This document shows positions 17,001 to 24,495 of a stretch of DNA of 64,000 bases, piece by piece. Under the pieces are notes generated by a model. That model was not told the origin of the DNA. It made no database searches and was given only the letters and a program-made list of their open reading frames with translations. Origin of the DNA: Dokdonella_A sp963758365 (GTDB lineage: Bacteria; Pseudomonadota; Gammaproteobacteria; Xanthomonadales; Rhodanobacteraceae); assembly GCA_963758365.1 (NCBI GenBank), contig CAVWVB010000001.1, forward strand, positions 2,976,001 to 3,040,000, given 5' to 3'. The number at the start of each line of letters is the position of its first letter. Positions within the stretch are counted from its first letter, which is position 1. The translations under genes and the position numbers were made by a program.

Positions 17001-18924
17001 TGCGCTGCACAAGGAATTCGGCGCGAAAATCTCGGTCCGCGTGCTGCTCGAGGAATGCACGACGCTGGATTCACTGCAGGCGCGGCTGCTGCCGCTGCTG
17101 CCTGCGCAGGCGCGATCCCAAGCGCAGCCCGACGCGCCCGCAAGCGCCGCCTCGCCCGGCGCGGTCGCCTCGGCGCTGTCCGCGCTCGTACCGGGCAGTG
17201 CCGATCACGCCGCGCTCGCGGGTGTCTTCGCGCAGCAGCTCGCGATCATTTCACGCCAGCTCGAGATGCTCGGCGTACAGCCGGGCACCGGATTGCCGTC
17301 GTCCGCGCAGCCCGCGGCGGCAGCCCGGGCGAGCACCGCGGCGCCGACCTCTCCCGCGGGGCCGGCCGCGACGATCAAGCCGGTCACCGGCGCGCCTGCG
17401 GCGACGACCGCGTTCGGACCGTATCGCCCTCCGGCGAAGGGCCCCACCGGCGGACTGACCGACACGCAGCGGCGCCATCTCGGCGAGTTCATTGAACGCT
17501 ACAACCGCAGGACCGCGCAGTCCAAACTCGCAACCGCGTCCAATCGTGCCCACCTCGCCGATCCACGCTCGGTCGCGGGCTTCCGCCAGGCGTGGAAGGA
17601 AATGGTCTACCCGATCGTCTCGGTGCGCTCCTCTGGCGCGCACCTGTGGGACATCGACGGCAACGACTATGTCGACGTGACCAACGGATTCGGCATGATC
17701 CTGTTCGGTCACAACCCCGCTTTCATCCGCGAGGCGATCCAGGCGCAACTCGAAACGGGAATCGAGATCGGGCCGCAGACGCCGCTGGCCGGCGAGGTCT
17801 CCGCGCTGTTGTGCGACATGGTCGGCATGCAGCGCGCCGCGTTCTGCAGCACCGGTTCGGAAGCGGTGACCGCCGCGATCCGCGTCGCCCGCACCGTGTC
17901 GGGACGCGACACGATCGTGATGTTCACGGGTGCCTATCACGGGATTTTCGACGAGGTGCTGGTGCGTCCGACCCTGAGTGGCGACGGACGTGCAATACCG
18001 ATCGCGCCGGGCATTCCCGCAGCGATGACCGAGAACGTGCTCGTGCTCGAATACGGCACGGCCGAAACCATGCGCAGGATCAAGTCGCTCGCGGGGCAGC
18101 TCGCGGCGGTGCTGGTCGAGCCCGTGCAAAGCCGGCGACCGGAGTTCCAGCCACGCGAGTTCCTGCACGAATTGCGCAAGGTCACTGCCGACAGCGAAAC
18201 GGCGCTCGTGTTCGACGAAGTCGTCACCGGCTTCCGCGTGCATCCGGGCGGCGCACAGGCGGTGTTCGACGTGCGCGCCGATATCGCGACCTACGGCAAG
18301 GTGATCGGCGGGGGCCTGCCGATCGGCATGGTCGCGGGTAGCGCGAAGTACCTCGACGCGCTCGACGGCGGCGCCTGGCAGTTCGGCGACGATTCGGGTC
18401 CGGAAGCGGGCGTGACGTTCTTCGCGGGCACGTTCGTGCGCCATCCGCTCGCGCTGGCCGCGGCGCGCGCAGTGCTGCAACGGCTCAAGCAGGAAGGCCC
18501 GGAACTGCAGCGCGGACTGAACCTGCGCACGAGTGCGTTCGTCGAGCGCCTGCGCGCGTGTGCGGTCGAGTGCGGGGCGCCGGTGCAGATCAATCATTTT
18601 TCGTCCTGGTTCTGCTTTGTTTTCCCCACCGACCTGCCGCTTGCCCCGGTGTTCTATGCAGCCATGCGCGAAAAGGGCGTGCACGTCTGGGAAGGGCGGC
18701 CTTGCTTCCTGACCCTCGCACACACGGATGCGGATCTGGATCGCGTCGTCGACGCATTCCGCGGCACGCTTGCGGAAATGCAGGCGGCCGACTTCCTGCC
18801 CGCAGCAGCCGCAGTACCACGCAGGGGACGCGACGCGTCGGGGCGCGAGGCATGGTTCCTTCCGGATCCCGACCGCCCCGGGAAGTATCTGCAGGTCGGC
18901 GACGTGGCGGACGCCAATGTCTGA
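14071..18924 (+). CDS. Type I polyketide synthase with aminotransferase domain, KS-AT-ACP-AMT
   Basis: The 1617-residue protein starts with a ketosynthase holding the full triad: Cys184 in NACSTS, His320 in EAHGTGT, and His361 in NIGHLD. An acyltransferase follows with Ser634 in GHSIGE and a HAYHS motif near residue 730, closer to malonyl-type HAFH than methylmalonyl-type YASH. The carrier domain has LGFDSLS (Ser969). After an Ala/Pro-rich linker of roughly 140 residues comes a class III, GSA-type PLP aminotransferase, with its lysine in TYGKVIGGG (Lys1410). No KR, DH or ER is present, so the beta-keto thioester is expected to be transaminated to a beta-amine, as in MycA-type enzymes of the iturin/mycosubtilin family. 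It starts 4 bases after the first NRPS and overlaps the next gene by 8. Confidence 0.93.
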   Translation: MAYSDAYDPLEGIAIVGMAGRFPEAGSVAALWRNLLARRECISRFAPEELEPAHYEDMVARANPGYVRARGVLADADQFDERFFGFNPKEAEVLDPQQRLFLQAAWEAFEHAGHDPGRFAGPIGVFAGATANSYYLQNLLSRRDITELVGPLLTLMGNNNDYIATRVAYKFDLKGPALNIQNACSTSLVAVCTAVQSLQTYQCDMALAGGVSIQLPQRRGYLYEDGSILSPDGHCRAFDKDAAGTVFSNGLGVVVLRRLRDAIEDGDTVYAVIKGAALNNDGSAKVSFTAPSVDGHAQVISMAQALGGIDPATISYVEAHGTGTALGDPIEIAGLTQAFRAGGAHGNGFCAIGSIKSNIGHLDVAAGVAGLIKATLALHHGILPASINFTSPNPKLGIENTPFFVNAAQRDWPRGETPRRAGVSSFGVGGTNAHVVLEEAPQREPAGARARDEQLVVLSARDADALQRVADGLRNHLQQDAIADLADVAYTLQVGRRGFSHRRSLVCRGREDAISLLAGGDPKRVHEYSGDVQPVRIGFMFPGQGAQYVNMGRRLYDSEPGFRYNIDACARALEPHLGFDLRHVLYPGDAQAGDARDRLTQTAITQPALFAIEYALAQLWISWGVKPDVTIGHSIGEYVAACIGGTFALSDALALVARRARLMQEMPAGSMLAVRASAQSLAADLVPGTSIAALNAARMTVVSGDHAAIGELARALDAKGVAHRPLSTSHAYHSPMMDAVVEPFMAIVEATPRRAPDIRWVSSLTGQLIADQEAVDPAYWGRQLREPVQFVKGIEPLLDARIALLEVGPGQALTSLARQQGRRVAGQLITTSLHHGQDFEADLSCLLAAAGQLWTRNVAIDWRKLHGDVERRRVPLPTYPFRRERHWVDPDPQVGPRNHAAGQPLADAVTRAAAESAIPFPTAITPAVMTSQRNTVLIPRLQALFADLAGIDAASLSPEVDFLELGFDSLSLTQASNALHKEFGAKISVRVLLEECTTLDSLQARLLPLLPAQARSQAQPDAPASAASPGAVASALSALVPGSADHAALAGVFAQQLAIISRQLEMLGVQPGTGLPSSAQPAAAARASTAAPTSPAGPAATIKPVTGAPAATTAFGPYRPPAKGPTGGLTDTQRRHLGEFIERYNRRTAQSKLATASNRAHLADPRSVAGFRQAWKEMVYPIVSVRSSGAHLWDIDGNDYVDVTNGFGMILFGHNPAFIREAIQAQLETGIEIGPQTPLAGEVSALLCDMVGMQRAAFCSTGSEAVTAAIRVARTVSGRDTIVMFTGAYHGIFDEVLVRPTLSGDGRAIPIAPGIPAAMTENVLVLEYGTAETMRRIKSLAGQLAAVLVEPVQSRRPEFQPREFLHELRKVTADSETALVFDEVVTGFRVHPGGAQAVFDVRADIATYGKVIGGGLPIGMVAGSAKYLDALDGGAWQFGDDSGPEAGVTFFAGTFVRHPLALAAARAVLQRLKQEGPELQRGLNLRTSAFVERLRACAVECGAPVQINHFSSWFCFVFPTDLPLAPVFYAAMREKGVHVWEGRPCFLTLAHTDADLDRVVDAFRGTLAEMQAADFLPAAAAVPRRGRDASGREAWFLPDPDRPGKYLQVGDVADANV

Positions 18925-21900
18925 CTTTCACCCTGTCCGGCCGCGCACCGTTGCGGTCGACTTCGACCCGTTCGCGCCAGCTGACGCGTCGTTCGAGCTC
19001 ACCGAAGCGCAGCGCGAAATGTGTGCGGCCACGCTGATGGGCGACGATGCCAATTGCGCATACAACCAGTGTTTCGTGTTGACGCTGCAGGGTCCGCTGT
19101 CGCCGCAATCGCTGCGCAACGCGCTCGGCGAGGTCGTGAGGCGCCATGGTGCGCTGCGCCTGCGCATCGATGTCGAGAAGGAGCGCCAGTACCTGCTGTC
19201 TGCAATCGACATCGGCCTGCCGGTCGTCGATCTGAGTGCGCAGGAGCCGGCGCGTCGCGACGCGGCGATCGAACAACTGGTCGATCGGGAGACGCGCACG
19301 CCGTTCGACCTCAACGTCGCACCCCTGTGGCGAATGCAACTCGTGCGCGAACGCGAGGATCGACATCGGCTCGTGTTCACCGCACACCATCTCGTCGTCG
19401 ACGGCTGGTCTTCGGCAGTCATCTTCGGCGACCTCGCGCGCTGTTACACAGCCGACCGCTTCGGCCTCGTCGCGACGCTGCCGCCTGCCGCGCCCTACGA
19501 GGATTTCGTGCGCGAGCAGCTCGGTCCTGCCGTCGCCGCCGAAATGCAGACCGCCGTGGCGTTCTGGGTGGACCGGTTCAGCGCGGGCGTCCCCACGCTT
19601 GAGCTGCCGCTCGATTCGCCCCGCCCGCCATTCAAGACCTACGCCGCAGGGCGGCAGCTGCTGACCATCGACAAGGACCTCTACCAGGCATTGCGCAAGC
19701 TCGCGGCGCAACAGCGGGCGACGCTGTTCGTCACCCTGCTGGCCGCATTCGAGGTTCTCATGGCCCGTCTCGGCAGCACCGAGGAACTCGTGATCGGCGT
19801 GCCGATGGCGAGCCAGGCGCTGCAGGACAATGGACACCTCGTGGCGCACGGCGTCAACACGATTCCGCTGCTATGCAGTGTCGATCCGCAGCGGTCGTTC
19901 AGCGAGCACCTGCAATTGGTGCGTGGCGCATTTTTCGACGCACAGGCACATCAGCGCCTGACATTCGGCACTCTCGTGCAGAAGCTCAGGCTGCCGAGGA
20001 ATCCGGCTCGCACGCCCCTGGTCTCGGTCGTGTTCAACATCGACAAGCTTGGCAGTCCGTTTGATTTCGGCGACGTTTCGGTCGCGCGCATCGATGCGCC
20101 GAAGGCGTTCTACAACTTCGAGCTCGGTATCAACGCGATCGACGACGGCGAGAGTCTGCTGCTCGAATGCGACTACAACGCGGATCTGTTCAAGGACGCG
20201 ACGATCGCGCGCTGGCTTTCGCACTATCGCGAGCTGTTGTCGGAAGTCACGCGCAGCCCGGAGTCGCCCCTTCCGGAGCTTTCCCTGCTCAGCGATCCGG
20301 AACGAGCCCAACTGGGCGGTACGGCCCCGATGGCGCCGGTGGCGGTGCGCCATGCGAGCCTGCACGCAGGCTTCCAGGAGCAGGTCGCGCGCAGCCCTGA
20401 AGCGGTCGCGCTGGTGTTCCCGGCCGAGCACGGCCGCGTCGAACTCAGCTATGCCGAACTGGACCGGCGTGCGAACGCCCTGGCCGCGCACCTGCGTGCG
20501 CTCGGCGTCGGACCCAACCAGCTGGTCGGCCTGCGCAGCGAGCGCAACGCCGACCTGGTCGTCGCGATCCTCGCGATCCTCAAGGCCGGCGGCGCCTACC
20601 TGCCGCTGGATCCGGTCTACCCGGCCGAACGCATCGCGTTCATGCTGCGCGATGCTGACGTGCGCGTGGTCCTCACCCAGCGCCGCCTCGCCGCCGACCT
20701 GACCGACGCGGCGGTCACCTGCGTGTGCCTGGACGAGCCGCTGCCGTCCGCGGGTGCCGCGCCCGCCGCCGCGCCCGCTGCGGCCCAGGACCTGGCCTAC
20801 GTGATCTACACCTCCGGCTCGACCGGCCAGCCCAAGGGCGTGCGCATCACCCATCACAACGTGCTGCGCCTGTTCGCCGCCACCGATCCCTGGTTCGGCT
20901 TCCAGGCCGACGACGTGTGGACCCTGTTCCACTCCTACGCCTTCGACTTCTCGGTCTGGGAGCTGTGGGGCGCGCTGCTGTATGGCGGCCGCCTCGTGGT
21001 CGTCCCGCAGGAACTGAGCCGCCACCCCGAGGCGTTCCGCACCCTGCTCGTGGACGAGCAGGTGACCGTGCTCAACCAGACCCCGACCGCGTTCCGCCAG
21101 CTCATCGACAGCGACCGCGCCGCGCCGCCTGCCGCCTTCGCGCTGCGCTACGTGATCTTCGGCGGCGAAGCGCTGGAACTGCAGAGCCTCAAGCCCTGGT
21201 TCGACCGCTATGGCGAGGTCCGGCCCCGGCTCATCAACATGTACGGCATCACCGAGACCACCGTGCATGTGACCTACCGGCCGCTGGGTCTGACCGACCT
21301 CGAGCAGCGTGCCGGCAGCGTGATCGGCGTGCCGATCCCGGACCTGCGCGTGCATGTGCTCGATGCGCACGGCCGGCCGGTTCCGCTCGGCGTTGCGGGC
21401 GAGATGTACATCGCCGGTGCCGGCGTCGCGGCCGGCTACCTGAACCGTCCCGAGCTGACCGCCCAGCGCTTCGTCGCCGATCCGTTCCAGCCCGCGGGCA
21501 CGCCGCCCGCGCCGATGTACCGCAGCGGCGATCTGGCCCGGCGCCTGGACAACGGCGAGCTGGAGTACCTCGGGCGCATCGACCAGCAGGTCAAGATCCG
21601 CGGCTTCCGCATCGAGCTGGGCGAGATCGAGGCCGTCCTTGCCCAGGATCCGGCCATCCGCCAGGTCGCCGTGATCGATCGCGAGGACGTCCCCGGCGAC
21701 CGCCGCCTGGTCGCCTACCTGGTCGCCACGTCCACCCCCGGTCTCCTCGACCAGCTGCGCGAACGCCTGCGCCTGCGCCTGCCCGACTACATGGTGCCCG
21801 CCCATTTCCTCTTCCTCGATGTCCTCCCGCTCACCGCCAACGGCAAGCTCGACCGCCGTGCCCTGCCTGCCCCCGACCGCGCCCGCACCGACTCCGCCAA

Positions 21901-22207
21901 ACCCTTCGTCGCACCGCGCACCGACAGCGAAGCGCTGGTCGTCGCCGCATTCAGCGAAGTGCTCGACCGCGACAATGTCGGCGTGCTCGACGATTTCTTC
22001 GAACTCGGTGGCCATTCGCTGATGGCAGCGCGCGTGATGGCACGCCTGCGCAGCGCGGCCAATATCGAGTTGCCGTTGCGCAACCTGTTCGAAAGGCCCA
22101 CGCCGGAACGCCTTGCCGCGGCCATCGACGCGCTCGCCTGGACGACCGGCGATAGCGGTCGTGCGCGACCCGCCGGAGACGGCGACCGCGAGGAATTCGA
22201 ACTCTAG
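18917..22207 (+). CDS. Non-ribosomal peptide synthetase, C-A-T, threonine-type A domain
   Basis: The 1096-residue protein has one module. The condensation domain carries HHLVVDGWS (His157). The adenylation domain, about 458-1002, is the near-identical copy of that in the first NRPS, with the same D-F-W-N-I-G-M-V-H-K threonine code. The carrier domain has LGGHSL (Ser1034). There is no thioesterase domain. The C-terminal tail is charged and ends EEFEL, the kind of short acidic motif that TubC-type beta-hairpin docking domains bind. Such a domain starts the thioesterase encoded 1.2 kb downstream. The ATG sits in ATGTCTGA and overlaps the PKS stop by eight bases, exactly as at the first NRPS. It should add the final threonine to the beta-amino acyl chain. 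Confidence 0.95.
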   Translation: MSDFHPVRPRTVAVDFDPFAPADASFELTEAQREMCAATLMGDDANCAYNQCFVLTLQGPLSPQSLRNALGEVVRRHGALRLRIDVEKERQYLLSAIDIGLPVVDLSAQEPARRDAAIEQLVDRETRTPFDLNVAPLWRMQLVREREDRHRLVFTAHHLVVDGWSSAVIFGDLARCYTADRFGLVATLPPAAPYEDFVREQLGPAVAAEMQTAVAFWVDRFSAGVPTLELPLDSPRPPFKTYAAGRQLLTIDKDLYQALRKLAAQQRATLFVTLLAAFEVLMARLGSTEELVIGVPMASQALQDNGHLVAHGVNTIPLLCSVDPQRSFSEHLQLVRGAFFDAQAHQRLTFGTLVQKLRLPRNPARTPLVSVVFNIDKLGSPFDFGDVSVARIDAPKAFYNFELGINAIDDGESLLLECDYNADLFKDATIARWLSHYRELLSEVTRSPESPLPELSLLSDPERAQLGGTAPMAPVAVRHASLHAGFQEQVARSPEAVALVFPAEHGRVELSYAELDRRANALAAHLRALGVGPNQLVGLRSERNADLVVAILAILKAGGAYLPLDPVYPAERIAFMLRDADVRVVLTQRRLAADLTDAAVTCVCLDEPLPSAGAAPAAAPAAAQDLAYVIYTSGSTGQPKGVRITHHNVLRLFAATDPWFGFQADDVWTLFHSYAFDFSVWELWGALLYGGRLVVVPQELSRHPEAFRTLLVDEQVTVLNQTPTAFRQLIDSDRAAPPAAFALRYVIFGGEALELQSLKPWFDRYGEVRPRLINMYGITETTVHVTYRPLGLTDLEQRAGSVIGVPIPDLRVHVLDAHGRPVPLGVAGEMYIAGAGVAAGYLNRPELTAQRFVADPFQPAGTPPAPMYRSGDLARRLDNGELEYLGRIDQQVKIRGFRIELGEIEAVLAQDPAIRQVAVIDREDVPGDRRLVAYLVATSTPGLLDQLRERLRLRLPDYMVPAHFLFLDVLPLTANGKLDRRALPAPDRARTDSAKPFVAPRTDSEALVVAAFSEVLDRDNVGVLDDFFELGGHSLMAARVMARLRSAANIELPLRNLFERPTPERLAAAIDALAWTTGDSGRARPAGDGDREEFEL
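20288..21921 (+). repeat. Direct repeat copy 2: adenylation domain of second NRPS
   Basis: This is the second copy of the 1634-base A-domain repeat, matching 9072-10705 with the single difference at 21737. The flanking condensation and carrier domains of the two synthetases are clearly different in sequence. The exchange therefore involved the A domain alone. Confidence 0.95.
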
Positions 22208-22225
22208 GTGCACAGCAAAGTGCAC
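22208..22225. repeat. GTGCAC-N6-GTGCAC repeat after the second NRPS
   Basis: Two copies of the palindrome GTGCAC, six bases apart, follow the NRPS stop directly. They can pair as a 6-bp hairpin with a 6-base loop or serve as a paired protein-binding site. No T-run follows. The 224-base gap that holds it, up to the oxygenase start, shows no other feature. Confidence 0.35.
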
Positions 22226-22431
22226 ACGGGTAGTCTGGCGATCTTTCGAGATGCAGTCGTGGTGCTACCATGCGAGCCGCGCATTCGCGCCGCAGATGCG
22301 CGGCCTTCACCATGCGCTGCGCGCAATGGCCAGGGCGGGGGTTGCCGCAATACCATGCTGTCGGATCATGCAACGATGTTTGCGCAATTCCGTAATTCGG
22401 CGAGCGGGCGCTGCCTGCGCGGGCGTGAGCC

Positions 22432-23286
22432 ATGATGATCTTGCCGCAGGGAATCGACCGGTATGACTGGAGCGCTTCGGGTCCTGATGCGTATCGCAGC
22501 CGCTACCTGTCGCCGCTGCGCCCGGTGATCGTGTCCGGCGCGATCGATCACTGGCAGGCCAACGGCAAATGGACGCCCGACTTCTTCAGGCAAAACCATG
22601 CGTCCCGCCTCGTGACCGTCGACGGCAAGCAGTGGCAGCTCGGCGACCTGCTCGACCGGATCGAGTCGTCCACGCCGCAGACCCCGGCGCCCTACCTGCG
22701 CAACGAACTGCTCGCGCGCTGGCCCGCCGAGCTGCGAGCCGACATCGAGCCGATGCCCGATTGCACGCAACCGAACTGGTTGCAGAGCCGCGCGTTCCCG
22801 TCGCGCAACCCGCCCACCTATGTAGAACTCTACGTTGGCGGAGCGGGCGCGAAATTCCCCTTGCTGCACTACGACAACCTGCATACCCATGCCTACCTGA
22901 TGCAGGTTTACGGCGAGAAGGAATATTTCGCCCTCGCCCCCGAACAGGCACGGTATCTCTATCCGCAGCCGGACTACCCGAACAAGTCGCGCATCGATGA
23001 CGTGGAAAACCCCGATCTCGAAGCGTTTCCGCTTTTCAGCCAGGCGCAGGGTACGCGATTCAAGCTGCGCGCCGGCGAAACCCTGTTCGTACCGGCGGGC
23101 TGGTGGCACACGGCACGCATCGTCAGCACGTCGATCACGGTGTCGATCAATGCCGTGAATGCTCCGAACTGGGGCGCGTTCGTGCGTGACTACTGCGCCG
23201 ACATCGCGTCTCATTCGAGGCTCAAGGCATGGGTGCTGTTTCCATACCTGTCGATGCTCGGTGACATTCTCTCGCTTCAGGCGTGA
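22432..23286 (+). CDS. JmjC/cupin_8-type Fe(II)/2-oxoglutarate oxygenase
   Basis: The 284-residue protein has the cupin_8 (FIH-like) layout. An N-terminal part contains RPVIVSGAI. The metal motif HYD (His146, Asp148) sits in PLLHYDNLHTHAYLMQVYG, and the third ligand is probably His226 in VPAGWWHT. Family members hydroxylate peptide or protein side chains with 2-oxoglutarate and O2. Its place between the synthetase and the thioesterase suggests a tailoring hydroxylation on the carrier-bound intermediate or released product. The substrate cannot be read from sequence. Start choice lies between ATG 22432 and ATG 22435. It is likely in the same operon despite the 224-base gap. Confidence 0.8.
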   Translation: MMILPQGIDRYDWSASGPDAYRSRYLSPLRPVIVSGAIDHWQANGKWTPDFFRQNHASRLVTVDGKQWQLGDLLDRIESSTPQTPAPYLRNELLARWPAELRADIEPMPDCTQPNWLQSRAFPSRNPPTYVELYVGGAGAKFPLLHYDNLHTHAYLMQVYGEKEYFALAPEQARYLYPQPDYPNKSRIDDVENPDLEAFPLFSQAQGTRFKLRAGETLFVPAGWWHTARIVSTSITVSINAVNAPNWGAFVRDYCADIASHSRLKAWVLFPYLSMLGDILSLQA

Positions 23287-23379
23287 TCACATGCGTCGCA
23301 TGGGCTCGCCGCGCGGTTTGAGATTCACTTATGGAAGCAGGGACTTGAGGACGCCCAGGCACGTCGGGGAAATTCCGTC

Positions 23380-24387
23380 TTGAGCGTCGTTGCACTTCTG
23401 GCGGAGCTGCGCAAGCTCGACGCACATGTCGTGCTCGATGGCGATCGCCTGCGCCTCAACGCGCCGGCCGGCGCGTTGACGGACAGGCATCGACGCGAGC
23501 TGCAGCAGCACAAGGCCGAGATCGTCGAGTTCCTTCGTTCCGCGCAGGAACTGGCAACACAGCAGCGCGCGATCGTGCCCCTCGAATCGCGCGGAACGCG
23601 TATTCCGATTTTTGCGGTCGCCGGACACAACGGCGACGTCTTCTGCTACCGCGCACTGGCACGGCATCTCGGTCCGGATCAACCTTTTTTCGGTCTCCAG
23701 CCACCCGGACTCGAAGAAGGCACCGAGCCGTGCGCGAGCGTGGAGGCTCTGGCCGCCCACTTCGCAAGGCAGATCCGCGAATTCCGCACGCGGGAACCCG
23801 TGTCGATCGCAGGTTTCTGTGCGGGCGGCACGGTCGCTTTCGAACTGGCCAGACAATTGTCGGACACGGGCATGCGCGTCGCGAATCTCATCCTGCTGGG
23901 CGCGCCGTATTGCGCGTCCTACCGGACATTGCCGCAACTGGCCGCGCGTTGCGGGTACTTCGTGGACCGCGCAGTGGTCCACGTGCGCGCGCTGATCCGC
24001 CTGCGCGCTGCGGAACGCCGGCGCTACCTCGCGGACCGCAGGCAGGCCTTGCTGGCGCGGCCCGGGGAGACGGTGACGGATCCGGTGATCATCCGGCGCA
24101 TGGCCGTCGAGGAAGCGACCATGGCGGCGGTACGCGCCTATACAGCGCAGCCGTTCGATGGCCATGTCGACATCGTGTTGCCGTGCGAGTCGTGGAAGCG
24201 CTCGCCGGACCGCCCGCTGCGCTGGGGCCGATTCGCCGCGGGCAGCAGGGAGTTCACGGGGCCAGCGGACTGCAACGGCGACACCATGTTGCTGGCCGAA
24301 CACGCAGCGGCGTTCGCGGTACTCGTCGAGGCCGCGCTGGAACACCATGCCCCGCGCATGCGCCCGATCGGTTCCGGACCCGGCTGA
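23380..24387 (+). CDS. TubC-type docking domain fused to thioesterase with Cys nucleophile
   Basis: The 335-residue protein begins with a TubC N-terminal-type beta-hairpin docking domain (about 3-54: LLAELR, LDGDRLRLNAPAGAL, KAEIVEFLR). An alpha/beta-hydrolase of the NRPS thioesterase family follows. The nucleophile elbow is GFCAGG with Cys147 where most have Ser. A histidine near the C-terminus (LLAEH) may be catalytic, but this is less clear. It should dock on the acidic tail of the C-A-T synthetase and release the product. Cys thioesterases are known in obafluorin (beta-lactone) and sulfazecin (beta-lactam) assembly. The start is a TTG at 23380 with GGGGA eight bases upstream. It is the last gene of the cluster on this strand. 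Confidence 0.85.
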   Translation: MSVVALLAELRKLDAHVVLDGDRLRLNAPAGALTDRHRRELQQHKAEIVEFLRSAQELATQQRAIVPLESRGTRIPIFAVAGHNGDVFCYRALARHLGPDQPFFGLQPPGLEEGTEPCASVEALAAHFARQIREFRTREPVSIAGFCAGGTVAFELARQLSDTGMRVANLILLGAPYCASYRTLPQLAARCGYFVDRAVVHVRALIRLRAAERRRYLADRRQALLARPGETVTDPVIIRRMAVEEATMAAVRAYTAQPFDGHVDIVLPCESWKRSPDRPLRWGRFAAGSREFTGPADCNGDTMLLAEHAAAFAVLVEAALEHHAPRMRPIGSGPG

Positions 24388-24495
24388 CCGCATGGCGCCG
24401 TCGGCCACGATGCCTTGCGTCCGTCAAGGTGCGCGGCGCACGGGAGCTGATGAGACGGGTCCGGGATACCGCCAGACCTGCACGAAGCGCCGCGA

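Noticed and set aside
17100..17460. Ala/Pro-rich repeats in the PKS as a DNA repeat or CRISPR-like array
   Set aside because: This is an ordinary inter-domain linker without regular units. No CRISPR array was seen in the window.
19871..22225. Minus-strand open frame of 784 codons opposite the second NRPS
   Set aside because: Same reason. Its middle part repeats the antisense of the duplicated A domain and has no independent features.
22208..22225. GTGCAC pair as a canonical terminator
   Set aside because: The stem is only six bases and no T-run follows. It is kept only as a repeat.
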